Positions 1-13,100 of a stretch of DNA of 64,000 nt are shown in pieces. This DNA comes from Boswellia sacra (lineage: Eukaryota > Streptophyta > Magnoliopsida > Sapindales > Burseraceae), in NCBI GenBank assembly GCA_013180625.2, contig SNVD02013305.1, positions 372,001 to 436,000 on the forward strand. Direction: 5' to 3'. Within the stretch, counting starts at the first letter, position 1. Each line of letters begins with the position of its first letter. Position numbers and translations under genes: made by a program. The notes under the pieces were generated by a model. That model saw nothing but the letters and a program-made list of their open reading frames with translations. It was not told where the DNA came from and searched no databases.

Positions 1-2122
1 CTGTTCATTTATTCAGTCTTCACGATATTTATTATATTGCAATTAACCCCACACAGTTTCATCTAACCTTAAGCTTAAGGGTGAGATTTGTGTCGATCTA
101 TTAAATTATTCGTGTCAAGACATGAAACACGGATCTGATATGATTATTAAACGTGTTATCCGCATGTTATAATCGTATCATATTTAATTCACATAATTTA
201 CTTAATTGTTTAACCTAGTTACGCATAATATATTATATTCTATATATTTAAATCAATTAAAATTATTTTTACAATATAAACTATTGTTTTTATAAAATAT
301 TATTAAAATTATCATAATTTATTATTTTATAATATAAAAATTTCAGTTTTATAATATATATATTGTAATTAAGTAATAATTTATATTATTGAATAAACTT
401 ACATATTACGGATAGATAAAATATATTTAACTATTCGTGTCATTTAAATAGGTTGGCGTGTTGAACGCCCTTAATATAAATCTGATCCATTTATTAATCA
501 TGTATCGTATTCGTATCGTACTCGCTTGTGTGTCATAAATTTTCACTCTTACTTTAACTTTATTTTAAAATGCTTTCACGTCATGTGTACATTGGGGCCC
601 AAAAATTTTTCTATTCCCATCCGATTAGGTCGGGTTAAAACCCAATTCGGACGGATAATAGTTGGGTTATGTAATCAAGATATCCGAAATCGGATTAAAA
701 TGGATCACGTTCGGGTTTAAATCCCTCTCCTGGAAATAACCCGAATGTATCCAAACCGATAAAAATAATTTAAACCAGATTGACACGTGTCATTTTATTA
801 TTAGTTGAATACGTAATATTATCCTACACTTTGTCGCACCGAATCACTATGATAAAAGAGATCAAATTCCCTACACACACGAAATTGAACCCGACCTATA
901 GGCCTCCTCCACTCCGTCGTCGCCGGCTCTCGCCTCTACTCCACCATTTTCTGTCACGGCCACCTCCACCATCCTCACTGGCGGCCTCCTCGCCTCCACC
1001 CTCCTCTGTCGCATAGAGTTCATCAAGTCCCTCCAGATCCGCCAGGTCCTCCCACAAGCCGTCAGTCTTGGTTCGTCTCTTCCTCTCTTTTGCTTCTTCA
1101 TTTACATTGTGCCGATAAAATAATCAAGCCGAAAAACTATTTGTTCTCAAATGAAAATATAAAACACTACTACATTGAACTTGTAATTACTAAATTATAC
1201 AAATATCTTAAGGTAAATCTGCAATTCATTTTCTTTTTATTGAAAAAAAAATTGTCATCTGAGAAAAAAACTAAGGTGAATAAATCTATCTTATGCCATT
1301 TTCTTTTTAATAATGTTGCAAAAAATTTCAACTGCATGTGCTGAATTTGAAAAACCAAATTTGATGGTTCGAATGTATTTTATACATGCATGTGCAGGTA
1401 GCTTTCAGGACTATCTCATTACAAAAACAGGATTGCATTGCTGGAAACAATGGTCTACATGTAATTAAAGGTTCATCTCATATTTTATTTTGTTTCTTTT
1501 AACTTGTATGTTCATGCTTTACATTTACTAGGACCCGAAGCTAACAGAGTATTGAGGTATAGCAGACGCAATGCCATTGACATTGAGAATGGCTGGTGGA
1601 AATTATAGACATTTTGTTTTTAATGTTAGTTTATATGACCATTTAATAAAATATATACGATCTTGCTAAAATGGTAGATGGTTTTTATGTACTGATTTAA
1701 ATCTAGCTTCGAGGGCGAATGGGATAATTTATTAGATGTTGAGGTCCTTGTTGGTTTCATTATTCATTAATGGACAGATTTTGTGAAAATTTATTGTGTT
1801 AATATATTTTTTATTGTGATTGCAATTCTTGTTTATGTTTGTTATTCGATGTGGAGTTTGGACATGTCATTATTTTGATGGCTGATTATTTACTAGTTTT
1901 TTTGATATTTTGGACATTTTATTAATTCTGAAAATTAATGAAAATATCTGAAAACTAATGAATATGTGCTTTGTTAGTTTTTAATTCCTTCTTTGTTTTT
2001 TGGAATTTGACGGATTCTTGTTGCATGCTACTTGGAAATGGTAATATTTGGTCGTGTTTGGGTCAAGACAAAGTTTCGCCAGGTTTGGTACTGCGTCATT
2101 GTATTTTATTTACTTTTTCCAG
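1..2122. other. AT-rich left edge without a supported gene
   Basis: This stretch holds no convincing gene. Positions 60-480 are very AT-rich with scattered words resembling decayed transposon DNA. Positions 590-760 contain several copies of a CCGAT/ATCGG-type word, like the interior of the hAT-type MITE found near 50.9 kb, but without recognisable ends. A CT-rich block at about 895-1090 is open in more than one frame (for example the + strand ORF at 780-1016) and looks like an old exon or a 5' leader. I recognise no protein in it. Upstream exons of the FDM-like gene that starts at 2123 could lie here but were not found. Confidence 0.5.
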
Positions 2123-3816
2123 AATTGAGATGGAGACTTTGGCTGCTGGAAATATGTTAAGACTGGCTGAAGAACACAAGGTTTTTTTATTTTTTCATTT
2201 TTTCAATCTTGAGCTCAGCATTTAATGTATGGTTGGTTACTTATATATGCATCACTTTTAGGTGTTTTCAATTTAATTTGTGACTAAACTGTCAATGGCA
2301 GAAAGAAAGAGAGGAACTGCTCAAAATAATAATCAACCTACAAAAAACACTTGATGCCAAACAAACACTGGAATTAAAGATAGAGCAAAAGAGAGGTGAA
2401 GATATGGAGGTCCAGAAAAGTATGGATGCAATTATGCAAGATATAAAGAAGAAGGAAGAAGAAATGGAGCATCTTAAAAAACTTAATCAAGTTCTTATTC
2501 TCAAGGAGCGCAAAAGCAATGATGAATTGCAGGAAGCTCGCAAGGAGCTAATGAATGTAAGTTATTCTCCCCATGTTTTCAACTGAGAATTGAAGTTACC
2601 TTCCCTTTAAAGACTTCAATCTTGAGATGAATTTTGCGAAGCTACTAAGTAATTTTTGTTCATCATGCTTGAATCCTCATGTGGTGTGTCTTGTATCTGT
2701 ATACTTTTGGATTACTTAGTGACAAATATGATTGCTTTGTTATGACTTTGAATTTGTTAGCTATATACCTTGAATTGCATTATGGTCAATCTTGCCTTGT
2801 TAATAAGGAAATACATGCATGATTTTGGCTCGATTTTGTTGTTTCAGAGTTTGAAGGAGGTGACTATGTATTCTATCATTGGTGTGAAGAGAATGGGAGA
2901 GCTTGACCATAAACCATTCCTTACTGTTCTAAAGACAAAATTTCCTAGTTTAGAAGTAGAGGAGAAAGCAATTGAACTGTGTTCTGTATGGGAGGATTAT
3001 CTAACGGATCCTAGTTGGCATCCTTTTAAAAGAATCATGGATATGGAAGGAAATTGTGAGGTATGCAACCGCCTTCTGTTTTTTATTTTATTTTTATTTT
3101 TATTTTAAGCTGTGCATATCTCATTTCTATCATGTAAAAACAAAGAAGAAAATACTTTTTTTTTATTTGGTGATAATATCCATTATAATATAAAAAATCA
3201 TTGGTTGAGAATATATACTTATTCATTGGAAAAGGGATTTACTGCAAAGGGTGCAAATCCTTAGGAGATTTCTGGCACTTTCATCAGTTTTGGTTTGGCC
3301 GTTCACTTGATGTCAATTAATTTAATGTGCATGGTTGTAGTCTGCAATGATGGTTCTATCCACTCAAATATTCCTATGTCAAGATGGTCTTAAGTTCTCT
3401 TAGCTCATTTACCTTTTTTACGTAATTTTTTGTTCCTTATTTTCTTTTATGTCCCTCCCTAAGTGGTTCACAAATTATGTCTTTAATGCCTTCTTTTTAC
3501 AATTCTGAGTAACATTTATGTTATTCCAATTTTGTGTTATTCACTGTACTGATGTTTTTAATCTCTGTGTCGTGGTGTGAAGGAAATTATCGATGTAGAG
3601 GATGAAAAGTTGGAAAATTTGAAGAAGGAATATGGTGAAGAAGTTCTGAATGCTGTGACCAGAGCCCTGACTGAGTTGAATGAGTACAATCCAAGTGGTC
3701 GATATGCAATCCCAGAGCTATGGAATTTTAGGGAAAATAGGAAGGCGACTTTAAAAGAAGGAGTTTCTCATCTAATGAAGAAGTTGTTTAGAAAGAACAA
3801 ACGAAGGAGAATCTGA
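2123..3816 (+). CDS. FDM/IDN2-like RdDM factor, 5'-truncated (coiled coil + XH domain only)
   Basis: Four exons join in frame with GT-AG borders: about 2123-2180, 2302-2556, 2848-3060 and 3583-3816. The first ATG in the first exon is at 2131. The product starts with a Lys/Glu-rich coiled coil (motifs KERKSNDELQEARKEL, MDAIMQDI) and continues into an XH domain (GVKRMGELD, ELCSVWEDYL, WHPFK, EYNPSGRY, ELWNF, RKATLKEGV). This is the C-terminal half of the plant FACTOR OF DNA METHYLATION / IDN2 family, which binds dsRNA and supports RNA-directed DNA methylation with AGO4-bound transcripts. Family members are usually around 600 residues with an N-terminal zinc finger and XS domain. Neither is visible here, so the gene is a 5'-truncated copy or its upstream exons are missing. 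All four exons are open with good splice sites. Retrotransposon sequence begins about ten bases after the stop codon. A diverged second copy lies at 16.5-17.8 kb. Confidence 0.7.
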
Positions 3817-4053
3817 AGGTGAGTGCGAATCATGCCTAAAATTATGGACTACTAGCTGTTTCTTAATTCTTGTCTTTATTATGGAACAAATTTGAAATAA
3901 TTCTCATTACATCCACAAATGAAATTTAAAAAAAAAACAATTTCATTATTTCATATTGTTATAAAATAAATATTTGCTTTATATAAAAAAATAGTCTTTA
4001 TAATCTATAACTTTCATATCATCTAAAATGTCATAAAACTTTGAAATAAATAA

Positions 4054-4887
4054 CTATTGAATGACTAAATTCATCAAAATACCTTCGATTTCAAGAATGA
4101 TGGTGGTGAAGTCTTTGATGTACTCCTGTATGGTGCCGCTTTGCTTCAATCGACGGAGGCGACCCCTTGCCTCCTTTCTGACATTGCTTGGAGAGAATTG
4201 CTTTCGTAACTCTCTCTTGAAATCCTCCCATGTGCGGAGGATGACGATGCTTTTGCCCGCGTCGCAATGCTTTCGACGCCACCATAATTGGACTGCATCT
4301 CGAAGGAAAGTAGGCGCAATGCCAATTCTCGAAGCATCATCATGAACACCTCTCGCCTCGAAATATTGTTTCAAACCAAAAAAGAAGTTTTTCACTTCCG
4401 TGGTGTTGCGAGTGTCATGGTATGTGGCGGGAGTAGACACTTGCATGTTGGTTAGCCCGTTAGGACTTGAGTAAGAGGGACTAGCATGTTCACAACGGTG
4501 CTTCTCCCATTCCGTGCGTGATTCCTCCACTTCCGCACGGATTGCCGGCAACTCACGCTTCACAAAGCTTCGTAAGGCAACGAGCTCTCGTATAAGGTCA
4601 TGGAGCTGACCTTTGTAAGCTTCACTAAACTTGAGTATGTTGGATTTTGTGGCTTGAGTGATTTTCTCATAATCCGTCTCTAGGCCTTCGAGACGGTTGG
4701 AGAGACCCTCAATAGCACTATCCATACTCAAGATGGTTTGCTCTATGCTAGCAACACGAGGCTCTAAGGATTCCGAAGATAGAGCTTTGGACTTACCTCG
4801 TTTTCCTTGTGATCGTGGTTGAGGTTAAGGTTGTTCTTCACGTCCGCGAACTTGCTCCTTCATGGTCACTTCAATATCGGATGCCAT
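4054..4887 (-). pseudogene. Retrotransposon gag fragment
   Basis: The reading frame appears to begin at the ATG at 4887 (MASDIEV...), hits a stop at 4827-4825, and then stays open from there to 4054. The longest ATG-started part is 4731-4054, 225 residues. The N-terminal half is coiled-coil-like (NRLEGLETDYEKI, ESRTEWEKHR). The second half has the retrotransposon gag core: KNFFFGLKQYFEARGV, LRDAVQLWWRRK, TWEDFKRELRKQF and an R-rich, L-K-Q-S-G-T-I-Q-E-Y motif. The last ten or so codons are not gag; they run into the surrounding LTR arm. The early stop and the truncation make this a dead copy. Confidence 0.75.
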
Positions 4888-4908
4888 TTGCTCTTGTGCT
4901 CGAACCGT

Positions 4909-4920
4909 GCTCTGATACCA
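4909..4920 (-). promoter_or_regulatory. Primer binding site of the truncated gypsy element
   Basis: The minus strand reads TGGTATCAGAGC two bases after the LTR end. This is the usual plant PBS complementary to the 3' end of initiator tRNA-Met, where minus-strand cDNA synthesis starts. Confidence 0.85.
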
Positions 4921-4922
4921 AC

Positions 4923-5673
4923 TGTCACGAGCTTAGAGTTTTGCGCTGTTTGCTCGTGCGGTACTTAGACAACTTAAACTTGAAAGTTGCTAAGTAAGCC
5001 TTGTAGTTTGCTTCTCGCTCAAGGAGAATATAGGACCGTTGAGCTTAAGAGCTTTTGAGGCTAGAGGAGAAGAGATGGAACTTAGAGACAAGTATTGCTA
5101 GGCAAGAATGCTTTATATTACACAAGAGAACTCTTTACAATGCTTTGCTTTGTGATTGCTTGGATTTTGTGGGATTGGCTTAGATGCCTCCCAAATGAGC
5201 CTAGGAGGGGTATTTATAATAATCCACCTCCTCAATAGATGACTAGGATTAAATACATCAAACGGTCATAATTTATCATCTAGAATTGTCTCCTAAAATA
5301 TCTAGATATTTATCCTAAAATATCTTAGATATTTCTAAGAGAGGTTCTAGCAACTTTGACTTGCTAGAGGATTCTAGAATGGGTTAGGCGTTCTAGGACA
5401 TTCTGTAGTCTTTCACGCTCTTCCGCAACCTTCTAGAGCCTTTCGGATGCATCTCGTTGCTTTCGGATTCTTTCGAATCTCTCCGGAATGTCCCAGAACG
5501 TTGTGGAACATTCTAGAAGCTTCCGGGTCACCGCGCCTATTCTTCGCACTATTGAGTTCCTCTCGACACGAGGTTCCCAAATCACCATAAAACTTGCTCT
5601 GAAATCCCATTTCTTGGTATTCGTTTGAGTAAGCTTGGGGTGAAACAGTGCGCATGTCGTGCGGGACGTGACA
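4923..5673 (-). repeat. LTR of the truncated gypsy element (751 bp)
   Basis: The LTR is bounded by TGTCACG and CGTGACA, a 7-bp terminal inverted repeat with the usual TG...CA ends. On the minus strand a TATA box of type TATAAATA lies at about 5212-5221, a plausible core promoter. On that strand the LTR is followed by a two-base spacer and a tRNA-Met-type primer binding site, which fixes the orientation. The segment from 5400 to 5560 is rich in TTCTAGA/TTCCGG-type words (TTCTAGAGCC, TTCTAGAAGC), suggesting short internal repeats. Confidence 0.8.
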
Positions 5674-8388
5674 TAAAACTGGAAATATTTGTATTATTTA
5701 AATTAATCCATAACAAACATTTAAAAAGATATTTCTAAATACTTTAAAAAATCCTTGGGTCAAATGGCTATGAAAACTTAAAATATCAATTCTTTCACAC
5801 TTCCTCTAAATTTACAAAAAATAACTTCCTGAAAAGCTAAAATGCACTTAAAATGAAAAATCTGATTTTTCCTTTTTAAATATTATATCTTTGTTCAAAA
5901 CTAATTTTGAAATTAAAATTTATGTCTACAGCTATTTTGGAAACTAGCTTTGAAATATTTTAGTAATTGAAAGCAAATATAACAAATGAATTTGTTTACC
6001 CTCAAGAAATACTATAGACACTAGCTTGAATTCTTCTAAATTCGCTAAAATTCTTGGTAATTCTATAAAATGCTAAATAAATATAACTACGTAAATACTA
6101 AAATATATTTCTAATTATACAGAAAAATAACTCTTCTACTCTTTCTAAAACTTTTTAAAATATCCATAAAATAAAAATACTTTTCATCTCACTATAAACC
6201 ATAATTTATATTTTTATCTCAAAATCTCATATATCATAATTTATATTTTTATCTCAAAATCTCATATATCATACTTTAACTGAAATATTTTTTTGCTATT
6301 CTAAATTTTTCATAATTCTGCATTCGGGTCCCTATAAATTCCGGAACAGCTTTCTAAATTTGCAATTGAGCCGCTGCTGTTGGGCAGTTTTAGAATTTGG
6401 CATTATCACTCCTACAGAATTAAATTCTAATTTCTAAAACTTTTTCTTCAATATTTGTATTTATTTAAAGAAAATAACTAAATACTTCAATTTTCTATAC
6501 GCATTCATTTAATTATAAATGTCTATTTTTCAATCATAAAAAAAAACTTTTTACTTTCCATTAACACATAACATACACTCATTCTACAACTTTCACTTTA
6601 AATTTATTTTTCTCTTGTACTTAAATTTATCGAAACAACAATTACTATATATTCAAAAACTAATCTACTAGCATCACCCATAACCATTCTTCTATCCAAA
6701 ATCTAATACTCTACACACACTTATTTTCAAAATACATAAATCATCATTATCTATTCTAAAAACTTTTAATATAACTCAATTAATTAAACTAATAACTTAA
6801 ATCATATAGAAAACCATAAATCTAATACACTTTAATATAATATGAAAATTCTCAAAATATAGTTCACTCACTAATTTGGTTGCACAACTCGGTTAGCTGG
6901 GATTTGATTCCAAAATCAACATTCAGCCTATCCGACCACATTCTTCAACAAAGAATTAATCATTCCTTGTCATAACATCATAAAAAAACTTATCACATCA
7001 TATTCAATTCATAATCAACTTAAATATTTAAAATTTTCAATATCCAACTTTATATCTTAATCTAATCAATCCTAATTAATTGTATTTCTAAACTTCTTAA
7101 ACAGAATAGTTCTTGTTCTCTGATTTTTAATAAATAACTGACTTGTCAAAATGATCTAAGATTTTATACAGATCTTCTACACATATATATCTAATAACAT
7201 ATAAAATTTCATAGCATTCTAAGTTCATTAAGTATCTCAAAATCTTCATGTTTCCAGTTACAAAAATTATGTAAATTTATTTCCAAAACAGACCTATCTA
7301 TTTTCCAAAATAAATGATAATTTGTAATAAATTTGTAAAATCACAAAACTCTCCAGAATTAAATTAGGCATATATACGAACTCGTACTCTAAATTTCATA
7401 ATTTTTGAAGACCTCTAGATACTTCAAATAACTTATCCAAAATTGATTTTCTGCAGAAAAACTGAATTTCCAATAGTAAACAGTAAACTTCGAAAATTCA
7501 TATAAAATTGTATACTCAACATTTTTCAGTGATTCTAACTTTAAACAAATCCTTATGATGTTTATTTTAACATATATATATTTGAGAATCAGATTCAAAG
7601 CCAATAAATTGCAGGAATTTTCGGAATTGCTATTGTTCATAGAACCCTAAATTTAATTTCAACATCTTAAACCTTCAAATTCACCAAGATAAACCATAAA
7701 CATCAAGAAAATGATCAATTACCTTAAATAAGACTTCAATTCCATCTTGATATTTCTTCTTTCTCTAACTTCTCTCTCTAAAAATTCTAAAACATCCAAA
7801 TATCTCCTTAAATTTCAATGCTTATGCATGAAATACACAAAAATAACTTAATATTGTTTTCAAATTATAAAAATTACCTGGTTTTTTCTTCTCTAACAGC
7901 CCCAAAAATCCTCTCCCCTCTTTTCTCTCTTCACTCCCATCAGTCTTCTCCATTTCTCTGCAATGCTCTTTCTTTTTTTTTTTTTTGTCTTATAATTTTG
8001 CTAAGGGCTGGGCTAATATGTGGGCTGGATTGAAATTAAAATAGTGGTAGGCTTGGGCTTCTTGCAATTGGTCCAAAGAGTGGGCTATTTCAATACTACT
8101 TCCTCAAAAAAATTTCATCCTCAAAATTTGTAATAGGTCTAAAGTATCCAAGTGATAGAACATATTCATGTAGTACTATATAACAATACATATATAATCG
8201 TACGCTTGAAAATCATGTAACACGACTATTTTATTTCTTCATTTACTACCAATAATCATTTTAATAGGCTACAATCCTTGATTTCTCATAAAAGAATGAT
8301 AAAGGCTCTGATTGTTGCAAGAATATTTCGCCTTCCATGTGAATCAAGATCTGTCTCTAGATTAGGAAAACTAATTCCCAATCCTTTT

Positions 8389-10174
8389 GGAAAGATATAG
8401 TTGTTTGTGGAAGCACCATCAAACTTAGACGTGGCAGCCTCATATGAACATAGTTGGAGAAATAAATTGGCTTAGCCCTAGTAGCTCAAAGAGAGATTAG
8501 TTAGCTATGATATTAGATACTTGTTTTAGAAATTTGTTGTTTACCTAACTGTTTTACAACGTAGTTTTTGTTCTATGTTAGTATTTTGAGTTCTTAAGAT
8601 TTAAACGGAAATATTCAATATAAGGCTAGATACTTTTATCAAGCATTGTGAATTAGAGGATTTATGTATAGCTTAATTTTTGAGTTACGTTAGTGATATG
8701 AATTGTGATGATTTTCATATTATGAAAACTGAGATAATATAAAGAATTGAGTTATGATAATTATAATATGAGGAATTTCATGGTATATGCTATTTTAGAA
8801 TGCAAGATATACTGAGAAAGAATTTAGAAACTTATTATTTGCTTGGATGATTTTTATGATAATTGAGTTATGCATGATATGTAATATACAATGACATAAG
8901 ATGTTGAAGCTTTTGCATTGAAGCATTTAGTTTTGAGAGTAGTAAGTTGAGATTTGAGCATGCATTAAATGATAATGACATAATGCCTAGAGCATATCTT
9001 TACATAGTAGTGTGACAGGATTAAAAAGAATTAGTGAAGATGAAGTAGTTAGTATAGATTCTATTATTGATGAGATAGTTATCCAAATTTTAGAGGTTGT
9101 GAAAGTACTTTTTGTGGAACCTAGAATTTATTCTCTTGGTATATTGTCAGAAGTGAATCATTGAAGCTTTAGTCCAATTTATGTGATATGTATATGGACA
9201 AATATCTTACAAGAGAAATAAGTGTAATATAGAAAAATTTAAGTGGCTCAATAAGAAAATATAAGATTGGCTTCGCTTAGTTATGAAAGTGGAACTATAT
9301 TAATGTCATGACCTAACTAAGATTTTGAATCATGTGAGATAGTTTTAAAAAGAAGTGATTTGTATGGTTATAAGTTATGACGTTTTCATATTAACTATAT
9401 GAATAAGAGGTCTATGAGGTAGTAAGATTTCCAAGTGATATTTCAATATATGCATGTATTTATGTTTGATAATGTGCTCAGGGTAGTATACATATTTCTA
9501 TGCATTATGGTATGCAAGTGGACTATTTATCTTGTCTAGATTTTGACATGATTATTTGATTCAACTTATGGTTATGAATGGGTGTACATAGAAATAATAG
9601 TTATAGTTTGTTTTGTAATAATAGTTATATATTTTTATATGTTATTAGTGAGAAGTTGGATTATTATTGTTGGAATTATGATGAACTAAGTATTTAAAGA
9701 GTTTGAGACTAATGATATTATGTTAGAAGTCTTTGGTGATTGAGTTGAGATGAGGACAAGAGTCCATGATGATGGAAATACATATGGGACATGTTGTTGT
9801 TGATGATGTTATTATAATAATAATTATTATTATTTTAAATGATTTGTAAGTTGGTTAAGTTTGAAAGGCAAAGTATATCTTGTCAAGATTTTTATTGCCG
9901 TTTTTTTCATAGATGCATCTATGGTCTTTTAGATATAAGTTTCAGACTCATGTACGATTCTTACAAGTGTTTTATCAAGTTTGTGTATTTGAAGTATAAA
10001 GAGTGTGCTTTTAGTAATGACATATCCAAGTTATTGCTTTCTTTCGGAGCGCCGGGATCCTAAGGATAGCGATAGTTAGGATGGGTCATACCAATTTGGC
10101 AACTCATTAATTAATTTTAAAAAGTAAAAGTATGTATGGAGGAAGTTAAGAAAGAAGTTATTACACTTATAAGT
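8389..10174. other. Centre of the inverted repeat, AT-rich, no gene
   Basis: This 1.8-kb spacer separates the two arms and has no counterpart in either. It is AT-rich, with many ATG/TATGA words on the + strand and only short ORFs (longest 9839-10063, 74 codons, no recognisable family). Its composition resembles long plant LTRs, and the tail near 10040-10100 (GCGCCGGGATCC...) resembles LTR or leader sequence. It is therefore probably transposon-derived, but I could not find ends. Confidence 0.45.
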
Positions 10175-13100
10175 CAAAAGAATTGAGAATTGGTCTTCCT
10201 AACCGAGAGACAGATGTTGATTCACATGAAAGATGAAATATTCTTGCAACAAACAGAGCTTTATTCTTCTTTTGTGAGAAATCAAGGATTGTAGCCTATT
10301 AAAATGATTCATGGTAGTGAATAAAGAAATAAAATAGCCGTGTTACATGATTTTCAAGTGTACAATTATATATGTATTGTTATATAGTACTACATGAATA
10401 TGTTCTATCATTTGGACACTTTAGATCTTTTACAAATTTCGAGGATAAAATTCTTTTAAGGAGGTAGTAATGAAACAGGCTACTCTTTGGGCCAATTACA
10501 AGAAGCCCAAGCCCAACTGATTTTTTTATAATCAGCCCATCATTTATAGTCTAGCCATTTCTCCTTCATTCCATTAATTATAAGACAAAAAAAAAATTCC
10601 AGAGAAATGGAGAAGGCTGACGGGATGAAGAGAGAAAGGAGAGAAGGGGCTGTTGAAGAAGAAAAACCAGGTGATTTTCGTAATTCTAAGGGAATATTAA
10701 GTTATTTTTTTGTATTTCATACAAAAAAATTGAAATTTAAGGAGATGTTTGGATGTTTTAAAATTTTTAGAGAGTGAAGGAAGATCAAGATGAAATTGAA
10801 GTCTTATTTAAGGTAATTGATCATTTACTTGATATTTATGGTTTGTCTTGGTGAATTTGAAGGTTTAAGATATTGAAATTAAATTTAGGGTTTTGTGAAC
10901 AGTAGCAATTCCGAAAATTCCTGCAATCTATTGGCTTTGAATTTGATTCTCAAATTTATATATGTTGAAATAGACATCAAAAAGATTTGTTTAAAGTTGG
11001 AATCACTAAAAAATGTTGAGTATACAATTTTATATGAATTTTCGAAGTTTACTGTTTACTCCTGGAAATTCAGTTTTTCTGTAGAAAATCAGTTTTAGAT
11101 AAGTTATTTGAAGTATCTAGAGGTCTTAAAAAATTATGAAATTTGGGGTATGAGTTTGTATATATGTCTAGTTTAAATCTGGAGGATTTTGTGATTTTAC
11201 GAATTTATTACAAATTATCATATATATTGGAAAATGGAGAGGTCAGTTCTGGAAATGAATTTATAGAATTTTCGTATCCAGAAACATAAAGATTTTGAGA
11301 TACTTAATAAACTTGGAATGCTATGAAATTTTATATATTATTAGACACGTACGTGTAGAAGGTCTGTATAAAATTTTAGACCATTCTGACAAGTCAATTA
11401 TTTATTAAAAATCAGAGAACAGGAACTGTTCTGTTTAAGAAGTTTAGAAATACGATTAATTATGATTGATTGGATTAAGATATGAAGTTAGATATTGAGA
11501 ATTTTAAATATTCAAGTTGATTACTAATTGAATATGATGTGATGAGCTCTTTTATGATATTAGGACAAGGAAGAATTAATTCTTTGTTGAAGAATGTGGC
11601 CAGATAGGCGGAATGTTGATTTGAAATCAAATCCGAGCTAAACGAGTTGTGCAACCAAATTAGTGAGTGGATTATGTTTTGAGAATTTCATATTATATTA
11701 AAGTGCATTAGATTTATGGTTTTCCATATGATTTAAGTTATTAGTTTAATTAATTGAATTATATTAAAAGTTTTTAGAATAGATAATGATGATTTATGTA
11801 TTTTGAAAATAAAAGTGTGTAAAGTATTAGATTTTGGATAGAATAGATAGTTATGGTGGTACTAGTAGATTAGTTTTTGAATGTATAGTAATTGTTGTTT
11901 CCATAAATTTGAGTACAAGAGAAAAATAAATTTAAAGTTAAAGTTGTAGAATGAATATATATATTATATGTTGGTGGAAAGTAAAAAGTTTTTGTTTATG
12001 ATTGGAAAAGAGACATTTTATAATTAAATGAATTAATATAAAAAATTGAGGTATTGGGTTATTTTCTTTAAATAAATACATATGTTGAAGAAATTGTGAT
12101 TTTGGTTAACAAAATGATAAGTGATTTTATATTCAAAATAATAGCAAAGTAAAAAGAAAAAGTTTTGGAAAGTAGAATTTAATTCTGTAGGGGTGACAAT
12201 GTCAAATTTTAAAACTGTCCAAGCAGGGTATGAATTGCAAATTTAGAAAGCTGTTCCTGAAATTGTAGGGACTTGAATGCAGAACTATGAAAAATTTAGA
12301 ATAGTAAAAAAGATTTCAGTTAAAGTATGATGTATGAGATTTTGAGATAAAAAAATATAAATTATAGTTTATGGTGAGATGAAAAGTATTTTATTTTATG
12401 GATATTTTAGAAAGAGTAGAAGATTTATTTTTTGGATAATTAGAAATATGTTTTAGTATTTGCTTAGTTATGTTTATTTAGCATTTTATAGAATTACCAA
12501 AAATTTTAGCGAATTTAGAAGAATTCAAGTTAGTTTCTATAGTATTTCTTGAGGGTAGATAGACCTATTTGTTATACTTATTTTTAATTATTAAGATATT
12601 TCAAAGCTAGTTTTTAAATTGGTTGTAAAAATGAATTTTAGTTTTGAACAAAGATATAACATTTAGAAAAGAAAAATCAGATTTTGTATTTGAAGTGCAT
12701 TTTAGTTTTTAAGAAAGTTATATTTTGTAAATTTAGAGAAAGTGTGAAAGCATTGATGTTTAAATCATAGTCATTTGACTCAAGGATTTCTTAAAGTATT
12801 TAGAAATGTTCTTTTAAATGATTGTCCTGGATTAATTCAAAAAATACAAATATTTTCAGTTTTAGCGTGCATAAAAATTTTGAGATTTTGATAAATTGCT
12901 TGAAAAGAGAAATTTTAGCATATAAAGCAGTTTTTAATGAAAATAAGAAAGTGTAGTTATGTTATACTAAGCTAGTACCCAGATATCTAGACAATTAGTT
13001 AGATCACTTAGATAGTGATACAGATAGAGGCCTTTATGGCCCGTTCAGACACACATAGAGGCTTTGGGCCGTGTGATCTAGGCGCATTAGCCCTTTGGGG

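Larger units (their letters stand above)
4083..5673 (-). mobile_element. Truncated Ty3/gypsy-type element (5' LTR, leader and part of gag)
   Basis: On the minus strand the order is LTR (5673-4923), primer binding site, leader and gag, ending abruptly at about 4083 inside gag. There the sequence joins the surrounding inverted-repeat arm. pol and the second LTR are absent. The right-arm partner has about 610 bp (12872-13480) that is missing here, so insertion was accompanied or followed by deletion of target DNA, and no target duplication can be identified. Only the family level (Ty3/gypsy-like by gag type) is supported. Confidence 0.75.
3825..8388 (-). repeat. Left arm of large inverted repeat (long-LTR gypsy copy, - orientation)
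   Basis: Read on the minus strand, this segment matches 10175-13950 over most of its length, at what looks like 85-90% identity. Shared landmarks include the block at 8264-8360 versus 10230-10330 and the LTR start at about 8090 versus 10471. They also include the matching tails at 3830-4075 versus 13490-13925. Just before the LTR start, in element orientation, is a 3' internal sequence of the TTTCGAGGAT-AAA type, common at the end of the plant Ty3/gypsy pol gene. The LTR itself is about 3 kb, long like those of Tekay/Del-type chromoviruses. The arm differs from its partner by two deletions: about 150 bp, and about 610 bp now occupied by another gypsy fragment (4083-5673). The terminal bases of the LTR next to the FDM-like gene are missing. 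Confidence 0.75.

Noticed and set aside
45..480. Possible MITE with TAAGGG-type ends at the left edge
   Set aside because: Only about six to eight end bases agree and the flanks show no target duplication.
895..1090. CT-rich possible exon on either strand
   Set aside because: Several frames are open because of base composition; none gives a recognisable protein or good splice context.
7389..7640. ORF shared by both LTR arms (with 10895-11098), possibly a small conserved protein
   Set aside because: The two translations are similar only because the DNA arms are similar. The right copy starts with GTG instead of ATG, and neither has a recognisable domain.
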